Positions 10,165-20,155 of a stretch of DNA of 40,860 nt are shown piece by piece (positions within the stretch are counted from its first letter, which is position 1; the number at the start of each line of letters is the position of its first letter). The notes under the pieces were generated by a model. It searched no databases. It saw only the letters and a program-made list of their open reading frames with translations, and was not told where the DNA came from. The stretch spans positions 1-40,860 of the forward strand of contig JAUIFX010000016.1 in assembly GCA_030429865.1 (NCBI GenBank), given 5' to 3'. The stretch comes from Gammaproteobacteria bacterium. GTDB taxonomy: Bacteria > Pseudomonadota > Gammaproteobacteria > Ga0077536. Made by a program: the position numbers and the translations under genes.

Positions 10165-11380
10165 ACCTGGTATGAGCGCAGCCCGACGCCGCGGCATCCT
10201 GTGGGGCCTCGTCGCAGTGCTCCTCGTCGCCGCACTCGTTTATGCATTCCGCCCGCAGCCGGTGCCGGTGGACGCGACGAAGGTCGGGCGCGGCGAACTC
10301 GTCGTGACGGTCGATGAAGAGGGCGAAACGCGCATTCGCGACGTGTTCGTCGTCTCCGCCCCGGTGACCGGCTGGGTCAAGCGTATCGAGGCGGAGGTCG
10401 GCGACGAGGTCGTTGCCGGAGCCACCGTCGTCGCCGAAATCGAGCCCATCGACCCGGCGTTCCTCGACCTGAGGTCGGAAGTGCAGGCCGAAGCCGACCT
10501 GAATGTCGCCCGTGCCAACCAGGCGCTCGCCGCGGCGGAGCTCGAACAGGCACGCGCGGAGTCCGAGTTCGCGCAGGCCGAGCTCGCGCGCGCTCGCAAG
10601 CTCGTTGCCGGCGCGACCATCTCGCAGCAGGCGCTGGACGATGCCGAGCGGCGCGCCAGGACCACGCGGGCGGCGCTTGCCACCGCGCGCGCGCGGCAGC
10701 AGGTACGTGAGTTCGAACTCGCGCGCGCCGAGGCCCAGTTGCTGTCACCGCGCGAGAGCCGGGCGGAGCGCGGGTCGTGTGAGTGCGTGCCGCTGACCGC
10801 ACCCGTCAACGGCCGCATCCTCAGCCTGGCACACGAGAGCGAAGGCGTGATCGAGGCCGGTGCGCCGCTGATCGAGATCGGCGATCCGTCGAAGCTCGAG
10901 ATCGTGGTCGATTTCCTGTCGGTGGACGCGGTGCAAATCGAGCCCGGCCAACGCGTCATCGTCGAGCAGTGGGGTGGCGGTACGGCGTTGGCGGGCGAGG
11001 TGCGGCGGGTCGAGCCCGCGGGGTTCACCAAGATCTCGGCGCTCGGCATCGAAGAGCAGCGTACCAACGTCATCATCGACTTCACGAGCCCGGCGACGGT
11101 GTGGCAGCGCCTCGGCCACGGCTACCAGGTCGAAGCGCGCGTGGTCCTGTGGGAGGGAACAGGCGTGCTGACGGTTCCGCTTACCGCGCTGTTTCGGCAT
11201 GGCGACGCTTGGGCCGTGTTCGTCATCGACGGCGGGCGCGCGCGGCTGCGCGACGTGCAACTCGGCCACCGCAACGGTTACGACGCCGAGGTGCGTGCAG
11301 GCCTCGCGGCAGGCGACGAGGTCGTTCTTTCGCCGAGCGACCGGGTGAGCGATGGCGTGCGCGTCGTCACGCGTGATTGA
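10157..11380 (+). CDS. HlyD/MFP family efflux periplasmic adaptor subunit
   Basis: GTG 10157 (or ATG 10172) overlaps permease stop; single N-terminal TM, coiled-coil hairpin (ANQALAAAELEQARAESEFAQAELARARKLV), barrel-sandwich flanks. Confidence 0.88.
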   Translation: MSEPGMSAARRRGILWGLVAVLLVAALVYAFRPQPVPVDATKVGRGELVVTVDEEGETRIRDVFVVSAPVTGWVKRIEAEVGDEVVAGATVVAEIEPIDPAFLDLRSEVQAEADLNVARANQALAAAELEQARAESEFAQAELARARKLVAGATISQQALDDAERRARTTRAALATARARQQVREFELARAEAQLLSPRESRAERGSCECVPLTAPVNGRILSLAHESEGVIEAGAPLIEIGDPSKLEIVVDFLSVDAVQIEPGQRVIVEQWGGGTALAGEVRRVEPAGFTKISALGIEEQRTNVIIDFTSPATVWQRLGHGYQVEARVVLWEGTGVLTVPLTALFRHGDAWAVFVIDGGRARLRDVQLGHRNGYDAEVRAGLAAGDEVVLSPSDRVSDGVRVVTRD

Positions 11381-11442
11381 GCTTGCGGGAAGAACCCGGC
11401 CCGCGCCAGGCTGGCAGGCGGGGTGGGGCCGCGGCAGGCCGT

Positions 11443-12303
11443 TCACTCGCCGGCTGGTGTGCCGCCGAAGTCGAACTGCCAGCTCAGCGATGCGCCTACC
11501 GTGAACTGGTCGGGGCTGCCGCGCAGGTCGACCAGCGGCGCGTCGGCGATGTCCCCGAGCAGGCGGTCGTAGCCGCCGAACAATACCAGGGTGAGGTTTC
11601 TCTGCTGCGGGATGATGGCACTGAAGCCGATGCCGACGCTGTTCGCGCCGCCGTCGGCATCGAAGGTCGGCAGGCCGGAGCGCGCCGACTGGACCGCGTC
11701 GACGCCGAAGTAAGCGGACACGAAATCGGCCGAGCCGAAACGCATGCGCGGTCCGATCGCGTAGCGCCAGCGGCGGTCGCCGCCGGTGTAGTCGAGGGAT
11801 ACGTCGCCGACCACGCCGTCGTGCCCACCGAGTCCGCGCCGCAGCTCCACGCGCGCACGCCACGCGTCGCGCTGGTAGCTCGCGAACGCGCCGAGTTCCG
11901 CCGCGGCATCGACATCGCCCAGGCCGTCGAGGTCGCCGGCCGAGCCGCTGACGAGGAACGGTGAGCCGCCGTCGCGCTCGTCGCGCCCGAAGCGGATACG
12001 CGCGATCGGGCCCGCCTTGAAGTGGCTGCCGTTGACCAGCCGGTAGCGCACGCCTTCGGGTACCGAGGCGAAGAAACGGTCGCGGTACTGGAAGCGGATG
12101 TCCGGGAAGATGGAAAAGCCGTAGTCGTCGGCGCCCTCGTACACGGGACTCACGACCGGCGCGAGCCCCAGGCCCACGCGCCACCCGGCCGGTCCGCCGG
12201 GCCGGCGCTCCGTGGCAGGAGTGTCGGCTGCCCCGGCAAGACCGGCGAGCAGGCAGAGCAGCGTGAGCAGGGTGGTCGATTGGCAAGCGCGGAAGCGCGG
12301 CAT
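11443..12303 (-). CDS. MipA/OmpV family outer membrane protein
   Basis: Signal peptide; WRVGLGLAPVVSPVYEGADDYGFSIFPDIRFQYRDRFFAS...; C-terminal SLSWQFDF beta-strand. Confidence 0.85.
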   Translation of the reverse strand: MPRFRACQSTTLLTLLCLLAGLAGAADTPATERRPGGPAGWRVGLGLAPVVSPVYEGADDYGFSIFPDIRFQYRDRFFASVPEGVRYRLVNGSHFKAGPIARIRFGRDERDGGSPFLVSGSAGDLDGLGDVDAAAELGAFASYQRDAWRARVELRRGLGGHDGVVGDVSLDYTGGDRRWRYAIGPRMRFGSADFVSAYFGVDAVQSARSGLPTFDADGGANSVGIGFSAIIPQQRNLTLVLFGGYDRLLGDIADAPLVDLRGSPDQFTVGASLSWQFDFGGTPAGE

Positions 12304-12377
12304 GGGGCAACTCGTTCATCAGGCCTGTAGCGCCTTACGTCGCGCCAGGACATAGCGATCACCTTGCCACGGCAAAC

Positions 12378-12410
12378 GCCCTCGACGGTCAAGTGTGACC
12401 GGCCGAGGGC
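12378..12410. promoter_or_regulatory. Inverted repeat in the mipA-like gene upstream region
   Basis: GCCCTCG-a-CGGTCA-agtg-TGACCG-gc-CGAGGGC, two nested perfect stems (7+6 bp); no adjacent T-tract. Confidence 0.5.
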
Positions 12411-12775
12411 ACGCTCGGCGCCGCCGTGGGATCTGGTGCGATGCGGGCGTGGCGTGTGCAGTTTCGCGCCGTGAGGCCCGAGTCCGCCTCGTTAAAGGCG
12501 GGCCTGAGCCGGATCGCGCGGCGGGTCACGATGACGTTCATCGACGATGGTGCCGCGCTTCGCAGCGCGGACGCCCCGTGTGCAGTGCAGGGCGCCGCCG
12601 GCGCGATACACTGCACGCTGAACGAGGGTGGCACGGTGTGCATCTGGGCGAGACCGTTCACCAAGCCACGCGAACCGCCTACACGGACGAGTTCGCCGCG
12701 TTGTCGCTGCGCCAACCGGGCGAGAATCGCACGAGCTCGCTCCCCGGGCAGTCCGGGAGCCGGTTTTCGCGCGGC

Positions 12776-14599
12776 TCAGTTCAGGCGCTTCATTTCGACG
12801 GCTTCGTAGGATTTCGCTTTCCCCTTGACGCCCGACTCATACAGGACGCGCTCTTCCAGCGGATAGGTCCTGCTGCCGGTGAGTCGCATCGTGCCGAAGA
12901 ACGGATGCGCTTTGCCCGGCGTGCTCTTCCAGGGATTGAAACCCAGTGCTTTGAGTTCATCAGGGTCCAGCAGGCATCGTGCGTGGATGTGGTACTCATT
13001 CGGCTCTTTGGGAAAATGCAGGGTGACGTGATCCTTGGAAGCGTGGCCGCTGACGGAAAAGTGCGTTTGCGTGATATGTGGCGTGGCGTGGTTCTTGCCG
13101 CCTTTGTCGATGTAGCTGCCGTTGGCCAGTTCGCAGTCGAAGAGCCCCTGCGGTTGGGAGAACGGCTGAGTCTTGACCAGGTAGGAGCGCCCGCTGCCGC
13201 CCTGGTACTTCCCGGAGCGAATGGTGAAGTCCACATCGGTGCGCCAGAACACGATCATCCCGCCGTCGATCGTCCCGCCTTCGATGCCGTGATAGGCGTA
13301 GCCGTAGTAGGAGTATCGCCAATTCTGGCCTGTCGATAGCTTGATGCTCCTGGCGGTGGATCCCTTGCCGCCGGTGAGGTTCAGAAACCTCATTTGGCCG
13401 CCATGGTCTGTCTCGTCCAGCAGGTCTGCCTGCTTGTTGAGCGACGCGGTTACCGTCCTGGTCTCTTTCGGATCGAGCATGCCCGATGCGGCCTGGACGG
13501 AAGCCCAGGCGACATCCGTGTCTATTCTGAACGATAAAGGTGCTTCTCCGACGTTGGTTAGCGTGTAAGTCCTGGTGCGTGGTTGGAACGGTGTCTTCCT
13601 CGTTGATCGCTTGGCGGTGAACGGAGCGCTGGGTGTGACTGCCAGCTCCGGCCCCGAGCCTGCGGGCGCCCCGGCTGACACGCCGGTGATGGTGACCTTT
13701 ACCGTGCCATCGATTCGTTCGAACGTACTCAGTTTCGCGCCCGTGCCCGGCGGCGTGACGGATGCGGACTCCTGTTGGAATGGAACCGTATGCTCGATGA
13801 CCCGGCCTTGCGTAGCTGCGGCAAGGAGTTCATCGCAGGTCAACGCAGCGCCCAGATCAACCCGCTGATCCTTGCCGAGGAGGGCACCGACGAGGATGTC
13901 CCAGTTACCGGGCGGCACGATTCGCTCCACGGCCACCCTGATCGACGGCATCTGGAGTTGTCCGGTGCCTTGCGTGTCGCTGCTGCAAACGTGATCCCAG
14001 CCGAATTCCCTGCGTTCCAGGTCAACGGCGTATGCCGACGTCGCATCGGAAGATATCGATCCGAACGTATCCCCGCTCGGCAACAAGCCCTGGCTCGGGC
14101 GAACGAGGCCGTAAGTCGCTTGCGCGGCAACGATGTCGGCCGATGCCGCATCTGCCGACTCGGGACCCGTGACTTCGATGCGCGACCAGTCTCCGCTGCC
14201 GCCAGGCTGCGAGATGATCATGGCGCACGCCGGGTAGCGCTCGCTCATGGTCATCCGCACCGAGGTGGGCGGGCCAATGCGACTCGCCGGCGTGCGCTCC
14301 TCCTGCTGATGGAATTCCCAGGTCAGATCGACGTCGAGCGGACGGCACGCGTAACCCGCGACACTGCCGTACTGCTTCAGCTGGGTGACCCGCGCACGGC
14401 ATGCGCGGCACGGTCCATCGCCATGCGGCTCAGCCGGCTGCGCCTGGCCTGCAGCGCCGAACTGCGCCTGCATGGCTTCAACAACGCTTTGAATACAGGC
14501 GATGTCGCTACCGCACGCCAGCGCTTGCTGCTGAAGCTCGAACGACGGTTGCGCGAGCGCGGACGGCGGCATGGCCAAGAGCAGCATCAGGTGGAGCAT
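12776..14599 (-). CDS. Large secreted protein with BACON-like Ig domain (hypothetical)
   Basis: Probable start MLHLMLLLAMPPSALAQ at 14599; internal RTYTLTNVGEAPLSFRIDTDVAWASVQAASGMLDPKETRTVTASLN fits the BACON pattern. ORF is open further upstream to 14815. Confidence 0.6.
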   Translation of the reverse strand: MLHLMLLLAMPPSALAQPSFELQQQALACGSDIACIQSVVEAMQAQFGAAGQAQPAEPHGDGPCRACRARVTQLKQYGSVAGYACRPLDVDLTWEFHQQEERTPASRIGPPTSVRMTMSERYPACAMIISQPGGSGDWSRIEVTGPESADAASADIVAAQATYGLVRPSQGLLPSGDTFGSISSDATSAYAVDLERREFGWDHVCSSDTQGTGQLQMPSIRVAVERIVPPGNWDILVGALLGKDQRVDLGAALTCDELLAAATQGRVIEHTVPFQQESASVTPPGTGAKLSTFERIDGTVKVTITGVSAGAPAGSGPELAVTPSAPFTAKRSTRKTPFQPRTRTYTLTNVGEAPLSFRIDTDVAWASVQAASGMLDPKETRTVTASLNKQADLLDETDHGGQMRFLNLTGGKGSTARSIKLSTGQNWRYSYYGYAYHGIEGGTIDGGMIVFWRTDVDFTIRSGKYQGGSGRSYLVKTQPFSQPQGLFDCELANGSYIDKGGKNHATPHITQTHFSVSGHASKDHVTLHFPKEPNEYHIHARCLLDPDELKALGFNPWKSTPGKAHPFFGTMRLTGSRTYPLEERVLYESGVKGKAKSYEAVEMKRLN

Positions 14600-14969
14600 T
14601 CGTGCGAGGGCGCGCAGGGCGCGTCTGCGCGGATCCGCGACGCGCCGGAAAATCGCACGCGGACGGTGCGCGATGATCGCGCGCCATCGGTCAACCACAC
14701 CGGATGGGCCCGGGGGGCGGGTGGAGATCATCGACGACATCGCACCGTTAACACAGAGCGGGCAAGCAGCGCGCCAGGACCCCGATACTCGCCGCGGCCA
14801 GGTAATGACATTCACTCGGTATGCGGGCGACTACTCGATTCCGAATCGGGAACGGGCACGCCACTAGCCTTGAGTATATCTGCAGTGCCGCGTTCGATTC
14901 ATGACCGACCGCCGTGCATGTGGTCGAAATCCGTACCCGAGGCCAGCGCCTCCAGGTTGGATGCTCGAG

Positions 14970-16550
14970 TCAGGGTCTGCCGTTGCGTCGTTGGCGGGCG
15001 CGCCGCAAAGCGACATAGAACCGAATTCCCAATGCGGCCAGACCGCCAACGAGAGCGATGACAGCACCGCTGATGGCGCCGTTCTGCAGCGGTCTGCCAA
15101 GCGGGAACAGGAAGTTCCACTTGTGCAGGAAGCTGAAACTGTAACGCTCGGGCCGTTCGCTGTTGCTTAGCGCGTCGGCGAGCACGCCGGTGCGCGTGTC
15201 CACGAACAGGCTCGTGTCGAGCGGCGCGCCATAGTCGAGCCGCCACACCGGCAGGCGCTTGTTGCGGAAGTCGTAACCGGGGCCGAAGCGCGTGACGAGC
15301 GCGACATCGGTCAGGGCATCGCGCGGCAGGCCGCTGAAGCGCTCGCCGAGCTGCAACGCGAACTCACGGTCGCCCGCCGGCCACGGCGCACCGCTGGCGG
15401 CGTCGACGTAGAGCGCGGGACCGGTTCGCGGTACACCGTCGAAGCGGGCGTTGCGGATGGCGCTCGCTCCCCGCGGCTCGGCGGCGGCCGGCGCGAGCTC
15501 GAGCCGGTAATAAAGCCTGCCCGCGGCGTTCTCGACGAGCGAGAGGCCGCTGACATCGAGCCCACGCGCGAGGTCGGACCATTGCGCGCGCAGCGGGTAG
15601 ACGATGGTCTCGGTGGTGAGCGGTGGCGACAGGCGCTGGCCGGTCGGTGATGGCGCGATGCTCGCCTGCAACAGGTGGTAGAGGCCGCTCACGGCGAAGC
15701 CTGCCGCCGGCAGGAGCAGCACCCAGGCCGCCGTGCGGTGCCAGCGGCGCGCGCCCGATGTACGAGCGGCGCGCCGCGATGTCCACAGCATCACCGCGCC
15801 GCTCAGTGCCATGCCCAGCATGGCCAGGAGCAGCACGGCGAGTGCGGCAACGCGCACCCATTCGCCCCGGGGTGGCATCCAGCTCCAGGTGTGTACGAGC
15901 TGGAACCAGCGCTGCACGCGCTGTTTGAAACGATTGTCGACGGCGGCGAGTGCGCCGGTCTCCGTGTGCACGTAGGCGACGAGCGCGTCGGGCGTGGCGA
16001 ACTGCACGCGGTAAACCGGCAGCAGGCGGTTGATCGGCGGATAAGCGGGGCTGAATTCGTGGATCGCGGTGATCGCGGCGATCGCGGCGGCCTCGGCTGG
16101 CAGCGCGAGGTAGTGCCGCGCCAGGAACGCGGCCTGGAGCGGATCGTGGTCCGGCAGCTCGGCACCGGTGTCGAGCGCGAAGTAGCGGCGCGGTGCGCGC
16201 GCTGCTGTGGTGACCTGCAGCAGCGGGCCGCGCGGTCCGGTGACGACGCGCAGGGCCTGGGCCTGCGTGATGCCGGCAGCGGTGAGGATGGCATGGATCT
16301 CCGGTCCCCCGGCCAGGGCGAGCGGCGCGCGTGGCGGATAGTACACGCGCTGCTGGGGCCCGAACGTCGTCATGAGCGGATGCAGCAGGCCGGACAGGCC
16401 CCACAGCACCAGCGTGGCGGCGCCGAGCAGGGCGAGTTGCCGGTGCCAGCGCAGTGCGCGCAGCCGCCACGGCACCCGGCGTTTGGTCGTGACGGGCGAA
16501 CCAGGCGCGGCCTGGGCGGCTCGATCGCTGGTCTCGGGAATGCTGCTCAT
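14970..16550 (-). CDS. PepSY domain-containing membrane protein
   Basis: LRWHRQLALLGAATLVLWGLSGLLHPLM; repeated PepSY-like blocks and C-terminal TM; 20 bp downstream of the TonB receptor stop. Confidence 0.8.
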   Translation of the reverse strand: MSSIPETSDRAAQAAPGSPVTTKRRVPWRLRALRWHRQLALLGAATLVLWGLSGLLHPLMTTFGPQQRVYYPPRAPLALAGGPEIHAILTAAGITQAQALRVVTGPRGPLLQVTTAARAPRRYFALDTGAELPDHDPLQAAFLARHYLALPAEAAAIAAITAIHEFSPAYPPINRLLPVYRVQFATPDALVAYVHTETGALAAVDNRFKQRVQRWFQLVHTWSWMPPRGEWVRVAALAVLLLAMLGMALSGAVMLWTSRRAARTSGARRWHRTAAWVLLLPAAGFAVSGLYHLLQASIAPSPTGQRLSPPLTTETIVYPLRAQWSDLARGLDVSGLSLVENAAGRLYYRLELAPAAAEPRGASAIRNARFDGVPRTGPALYVDAASGAPWPAGDREFALQLGERFSGLPRDALTDVALVTRFGPGYDFRNKRLPVWRLDYGAPLDTSLFVDTRTGVLADALSNSERPERYSFSFLHKWNFLFPLGRPLQNGAISGAVIALVGGLAALGIRFYVALRRARQRRNGRP

Positions 16551-16570
16551 GCCGTTCTCCAGTGTTCGAC

Positions 16571-18718
16571 TCAGAAGCTCACCGAGACGCCGGCGAACGC
16601 GCCGATACCCTGGCCCGGGGTGAACACGCGGCCGTTCTCGCGGGCCTGGTTCGCGTTGGTGGTGAAGTTCGCGATGTAGTGCTTGTCGAAGACGTTCTCC
16701 ACCGAGCCGAAGAGCTTCGCGCCAGGTGTGAGCTGCCACCCGGCGGTGATGCCGAGCAGCTCGTAGCCCGGGGTGTCGGTGGTGTTGGCGAAGTCCACCC
16801 ACGGGCCGCTCGGTACCCAGCGCAGGTTGACGCCGAGATACCAGCCGCGCACCGCGTCGAGGCGCAGCTCGTTGACGTAGAGCCAGGCCGGTACGCCGGC
16901 GAGAGCGTTGTCGCCGAATACGGGGTCGTCATCGAAACGGAAGTCGTTCCAGGTCATGACGTGGCGCCAGGTAAGGCGCAGCCCGCGCGCGGCGAGCCGG
17001 TCGGACAGGAGGGTCACGTCGAGCCCGGCCTCGAGGCCCTGGTGAATCGTCGCCTCCGCATTGTCGGTGAACGACACGAAGCCGAACGCGCCGGGTGCGC
17101 CGAAGTCGAGCAGCTCCTTGTCAATCCAGCTGCGGTAGAGGGCGATGTCCCAGGCGATCGCGGCACGGCGACCGCGCGTGCCGGCTTCGATCGTGGTCGC
17201 GCGCTGGGCCTTGAGCGGCGTGAACGGCAGGGCGCCGCCGGCGGTCAGGTCGGCGGTGCCGGGGGGCTCGAAGCCGCGGTTGACGTTGAAGAAGACCTGC
17301 GCGTCGGCGTCGATATCCCACAGCAGGCCGAAGCGCGGGCTGAGCTGCGAACTCGTGACCCGTCCGCTGACGTCGTTCAGGATGGCGTCGTTGTCGCGCA
17401 CGGCGTACTGGTACTGCAGGCCGAGCACGGCCACGAGCCCACCACCCAGTGGCAGTTCCGCCTGGCCGTAGGCGTGATGATTCGCGGCGTCCTGGTCGCT
17501 GTGCGTGCGCAGGCTGCCGCGCGTGCCGAAGTCGTTGCGCCAGGTGCGCGCGTCGTTGCTGGCGGCGTTGCCATAGGTTCCGAGCGTCCAGCGCAGCGGA
17601 CGCGTGCCGAGCACCAGCGTGCCGGTAACGTCGACGAAGGCGCCGACCTCGTGCTCGGACTGATCGATGATGCCGGCGAAGCGCGTGATCGCGTGATCGA
17701 GGCCACGCCAGGCGTACCACGCGCCGCCGGCGAGCGTGGTGGTACCGAGGCGCGCAACGGTACGATTGGCGACGCGCAGCACATCGAGGTTGCGATCCCA
17801 GTCGTCGGCCACCGGGCCCGGGTCGAGCACCGTCACCGGGCCGCCGGGAAAGAACGGGCCGGCGGTGACCGGACGCCCGGCGGCGCGCGGGTCGTCGAGG
17901 GCATCGTCCCGCGCGAGACTGCCGGCGAGTTCGAAATTGTCGCTGAGCGCGGTCAGGTAGACGCGCGTCTCGACGTCCTCGGAGACGCGGTAGCCGATGT
18001 TGGCGAACCCGTAGGCGCTGTCGACACCGCTGTGTTCGCGAAAACCCTCGCTGTGCAACCCGGTCGCGGTCGCGTAAACGTCGAAACGCTCACCAGCGTG
18101 GGCGAAGCCGGCATTGCCGCGCACGGTCTCGAAGCTGCCGCCTTCGAGGCGGCCGTGGCGCGCGGCGGTGGCGGTGCGCCCGGTCGGTGTGACGATGTTG
18201 ATCGCACCGCCGAGCGACGCGCCGCCGTAGCGCAGCCCGTTGGCACCCTTGTAGACCTCGATGTAACGGGCCGACAGCGGGTCGACTTCCTGGAACTCCG
18301 TCAGGCCGCTGGCGCGGGTGATGGGGATACCGTCACGCAGCAGCGTGATGCCGCGGCGTTCGAACGACGAATTGAGGCCCGAGCCACGGACAGAGATGCG
18401 GTTTTCGCGCTGCGCCGAGGTATCGGCGAACACGCCCGGCGTGAACAACAGCGCGTCGCCGATGCTCTGCGCGAAATCGTCGAGGTAGGTCTCGGCTTCG
18501 ACGAAGCCGATGCCGCCGGGGATACGCTCCAGCGTTCCGCGTGCCGCCTCGGGGGATGGGGCGGTGAGCGAACCCGGCCCACGCGTCGCCGTGACGAGGA
18601 CTTCCTCGTAGCGCTCGCGCTGACCCAGTCCCTGCGCAGGCGCGAGCAGCGGGCAGACCGCGAGCAGCCAGGCTGCGATGGTGAGGATGTGCTGCGGCGA
18701 GCGCGCGGTGCGTGGCAT
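16571..18718 (-). CDS. TonB-dependent receptor
   Basis: Signal peptide, plug domain (RISVRGSGLNSSFERRGITLLRDGIPITRASG...YIEVYKGANGLRYGGASLGGAINIVTPTG), terminal beta-strand FAGVSVSF. Confidence 0.92.
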   Translation of the reverse strand: MPRTARSPQHILTIAAWLLAVCPLLAPAQGLGQRERYEEVLVTATRGPGSLTAPSPEAARGTLERIPGGIGFVEAETYLDDFAQSIGDALLFTPGVFADTSAQRENRISVRGSGLNSSFERRGITLLRDGIPITRASGLTEFQEVDPLSARYIEVYKGANGLRYGGASLGGAINIVTPTGRTATAARHGRLEGGSFETVRGNAGFAHAGERFDVYATATGLHSEGFREHSGVDSAYGFANIGYRVSEDVETRVYLTALSDNFELAGSLARDDALDDPRAAGRPVTAGPFFPGGPVTVLDPGPVADDWDRNLDVLRVANRTVARLGTTTLAGGAWYAWRGLDHAITRFAGIIDQSEHEVGAFVDVTGTLVLGTRPLRWTLGTYGNAASNDARTWRNDFGTRGSLRTHSDQDAANHHAYGQAELPLGGGLVAVLGLQYQYAVRDNDAILNDVSGRVTSSQLSPRFGLLWDIDADAQVFFNVNRGFEPPGTADLTAGGALPFTPLKAQRATTIEAGTRGRRAAIAWDIALYRSWIDKELLDFGAPGAFGFVSFTDNAEATIHQGLEAGLDVTLLSDRLAARGLRLTWRHVMTWNDFRFDDDPVFGDNALAGVPAWLYVNELRLDAVRGWYLGVNLRWVPSGPWVDFANTTDTPGYELLGITAGWQLTPGAKLFGSVENVFDKHYIANFTTNANQARENGRVFTPGQGIGAFAGVSVSF

Positions 18719-18781
18719 CGACGATGGCTTCCATGCGGTAAGTCGGGCGGCAAGCGTACGAGGTCGGTGTGCTCGCGCCAA

Positions 18782-18798
18782 TGCGACAATTTGTCGCA
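18782..18798. promoter_or_regulatory. 17-bp perfect dyad upstream of the TonB receptor (candidate operator)
   Basis: TGCGACAA-T-TTGTCGCA, 8-bp arms, about 64 bp upstream of the probable start codon. Confidence 0.55.
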
Positions 18799-19001
18799 GT
18801 CGATTCAACAAGCGCGGCGGAGGGCGTCAGCGGGGGGGGGCGTTCGCGCTCCAACGGAACGCGCCTTGCGCGTCTCGCCCGTGGTGCTGCCTCGATTGGC
18901 GAGTCAATCGCGTCGACAGGCAACCGTATGCGCGCATGAACTTGGGTACACTGACCTCGGCCACAGGTAGGGTCGTGGCGAGTTTCGGGGAGAGTGGATA
19001 G

Positions 19002-19856
19002 ATGCAGCTCAGGTGGAAGATCGGTAACGTCAGCATCACGCGCGTCGTCGAGCACGAAGCGCCGACATCCGTCCGTTTCATGTTCGACGGCGTGACGAAA
19101 GCGGATCTCCACGCCATCGATTGGCTCAAACCGCACTTCGTGACCGATGACGGGTACATGCTGTTCAGCATCCATGCACTGCTGATCGAATCCGAAGGTC
19201 GTCGCATCATCGTCGATACCTGCCTCGGCAATGACAAGGAGCGGCGCGTCGATGGCTGGGGCATGCGCAACGGGCCGTTCCTCGACGACATCGCCCGCGA
19301 GGGCTTCGCTCGTGAACGGGTGGACGCGGTGCTCTGCACCCACCTGCACGTGGACCACGTGGGCTGGAACACGATGCTCGTTGATGGCCGCTGGGTACCC
19401 ACTTTCCCCAACGCGGAGTACCTCTTCGCGCGCGAGGAATGGGCTTACTGGAGCGAGCACGAACAGGAAGAGTTCGGAACCGTGGTCGAGGATTCGGTGC
19501 GGCCGATCGTCGACGCAGGCCTGGCTCGGCTGGTCGAACCGAACCATCGCCTGACCAGCGAGGTGTGGCTCGAACCGACCCCGGGACACACGCCGGGCCA
19601 CGTCAGCGTGCGCATCAGCTCGCAGGGCGAAGAGGCCGTGATCACCGGTGACATGACCCATCATCCCTGCCAGATGGTGCACCCGGAATGGGCCGCCAAC
19701 GCCGACTATGACAAGCAGCAGTCGACGGCTACGCGTCGTGCCTTTTATGCACGCTATGCCGATAGCCCGGTGCTCGTGATTGGGACTCACTTCGCAACGC
19801 CGACGGCCGGCCGGCTGGTACGCGATGGCGATGCCTACCGGTTCGACGTCGACTGA
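19002..19856 (+). CDS. MBL-fold metallo-hydrolase
   Basis: CTHLHVDHVGWNTM (HxHxDH motif), TPGHTPGHVSVRISS, VITGDMTHHPCQ. Confidence 0.9.
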   Translation: MQLRWKIGNVSITRVVEHEAPTSVRFMFDGVTKADLHAIDWLKPHFVTDDGYMLFSIHALLIESEGRRIIVDTCLGNDKERRVDGWGMRNGPFLDDIAREGFARERVDAVLCTHLHVDHVGWNTMLVDGRWVPTFPNAEYLFAREEWAYWSEHEQEEFGTVVEDSVRPIVDAGLARLVEPNHRLTSEVWLEPTPGHTPGHVSVRISSQGEEAVITGDMTHHPCQMVHPEWAANADYDKQQSTATRRAFYARYADSPVLVIGTHFATPTAGRLVRDGDAYRFDVD

Positions 19857-20155
19857 AACCGTAACGCCCGGGCGACGTCACCGGCAACGGGATGGCCGTA
19901 ACTCGACCCAACGCCCTCCGGTGTCATCCTGGCCTTCAGGGCACCGGGCCTTGACCCTGTTCCCGTGCAAGCAGTCCGCCGAGCGGTGGCCATGGCGCCC
20001 GGACGTGACAGCGGATCCCGTTGCCGGACGACGCAGACCGCGCCTGGCAGTCCTGCGTTTGCGGTAGTCTTTCACGCTTCGCGGCTCGCATGGTGGTTCG
20101 CACCTGGTGCACGGCCTAGCCTTTGGCGCGAGGCTCCAGGGAGGGTTCGTGAAGC

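Noticed and set aside
11381-11442. Imperfect GC-rich hairpin between the convergent adaptor and MipA-like genes as terminator
   Set aside because: No T-tract on either strand and the inner loop is too small; cannot support an intrinsic terminator call.
16562-18970. 802-aa plus-strand ORF
   Set aside because: Antisense to the TonB receptor; composition is that of a shadow ORF.
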